Assembly: GCA_001781025.1 (NCBI GenBank)
Contig: MFJZ01000069.1
Coordinates: 26,436 to 31,905 of the forward strand
Direction: 5' to 3'
From: Candidatus Gottesmanbacteria bacterium RIFCSPLOWO2_01_FULL_49_10
GTDB taxonomy: Bacteria; Patescibacteriota; Microgenomatia; UBA10105; UBA927
Length of the DNA: 5,470 bases
Part shown: in pieces, positions 5,262-5,470 of the stretch
How positions within the stretch are numbered: position 1 is the stretch's first letter
Layout: each line of letters begins with the position of its first letter
Made by a program: the position numbers and the translations under genes
The notes under the pieces: generated by a model
Databases searched by the model: none
What the model saw: the letters and a program-made list of their open reading frames with translations, nothing else
What the model was told of the DNA's origin: nothing

Positions 5262-5470
5262 AGATACTTTTTTTAACCTCGCGCAGGCGCGCCTATCGAA
5301 GCACCCTACGGTATTACCGGTCGTTAACTTTTACAATACAAATCCTCGGATGCTTCAACTGTTTCTTGAGGAGCTCGATCAAGCTATATATCTCTTTCAG
5401 AGATATGTCCAGGAAAAACCAATAGGCAAGCCACCCGGAGTCCCATGCATTAATGCTGATGATTTAAAAC
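5254..5470 (+). CDS. Unrecognised protein, N-terminal part (continues beyond window)
   Basis: An open frame of 72 codons from the ATG at 5254 to the right edge with no stop. The ATG lies inside the end of the cupin gene (ATGAATAA, 8-base overlap), the typical layout of coupled genes, and all three reverse-strand frames are broken by stops in this stretch. The visible part starts MNKDTFFNLAQARLSKHP and contains a likely helix, MLQLFLEELDQAIYLFQRYV (33-52). A Pro/Gly-rich PIGKPPGVPC segment (56-65) follows. No signal peptide or membrane helix is seen. I do not recognise the family. A chance open frame of this length is possible but less likely given the overlap and strand agreement. Confidence 0.6.
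   Translation, partial: MNKDTFFNLAQARLSKHPTVLPVVNFYNTNPRMLQLFLEELDQAIYLFQRYVQEKPIGKPPGVPCINADDLK

Noticed and set aside
5388..5406. 8-base inverted repeat (ATATCTCT/AGAGATAT) with a 3-base loop
   Set aside because: It lies inside the open frame of the last gene, is AT-rich and has no T-tract, so chance is a sufficient explanation.
1..5470. UGA recoded to glycine (genetic code 25, as in Gracilibacteria/Absconditabacteria)
   Set aside because: No gene shows an in-frame TGA, and conserved glycines in AlaRS, the Nudix box and the reductase are GGN codons. The lack of TGA stops in a sample of six is not informative.

Overview
The window looks like a compact bacterial chromosome segment from the Patescibacteria/CPR radiation. 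This is an inference from several features together: tiny intergenic gaps, a divergent AlaRS carrying an extra Cys/His cluster, a one-pass membrane protein with Cys-rich modules of a kind I associate with CPR genomes, and starts that lack Shine-Dalgarno sequences. The code appears to be standard. TGA does not occur in frame in any of the genes, and all six visible stops are TAA or TAG.

Layout. Positions 1-1304 (minus strand) hold the N-terminal 434 codons of alanyl-tRNA synthetase, running off the left edge. A 35-base divergent spacer (1305-1339) separates it from a plus-strand run that fills the rest of the window. This run is an EamA/DMT transporter (1340-2188), a Nudix hydrolase (2191-2622), a Pro-rich, single-TM, Cys-rich surface protein (2639-3676), a DHFR/RibD-C-like reductase (3680-4198), a 2H-type phosphoesterase (4238-4912), a small degenerate cupin (4917-5261), and an unrecognised gene (5254 to the right edge). 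No stretch above 300 bases lacks a gene. I see no tRNA, rRNA, CRISPR, insertion sequence or convincing rho-independent terminator.

How the genes relate. Gaps of 2-3 bases, or an 8-base overlap, tie the transporter to the Nudix gene, the membrane protein to the reductase, and the cupin to the last ORF. Candidate promoters head each of these pairs, and the 2H gene is preceded by its own palindrome. The enzymes look like small-molecule or nucleotide housekeeping functions (Nudix, NADPH-dependent reductase, 2H phosphoesterase). The sequence does not show that they form one pathway.

The most striking signal is regulatory. Sigma70-type -10 boxes sit only 6-7 bases before the ATG of alaS (TATAAT), the membrane protein gene (TATAAT), the cupin (TACAAT) and, more weakly, the transporter (TACGAT). 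No start in the window has a Shine-Dalgarno sequence. This suggests leaderless transcription at the head of most units, with translational coupling inside them. The second item worth checking is a 28-base near-perfect inverted repeat just before the 2H phosphoesterase gene.
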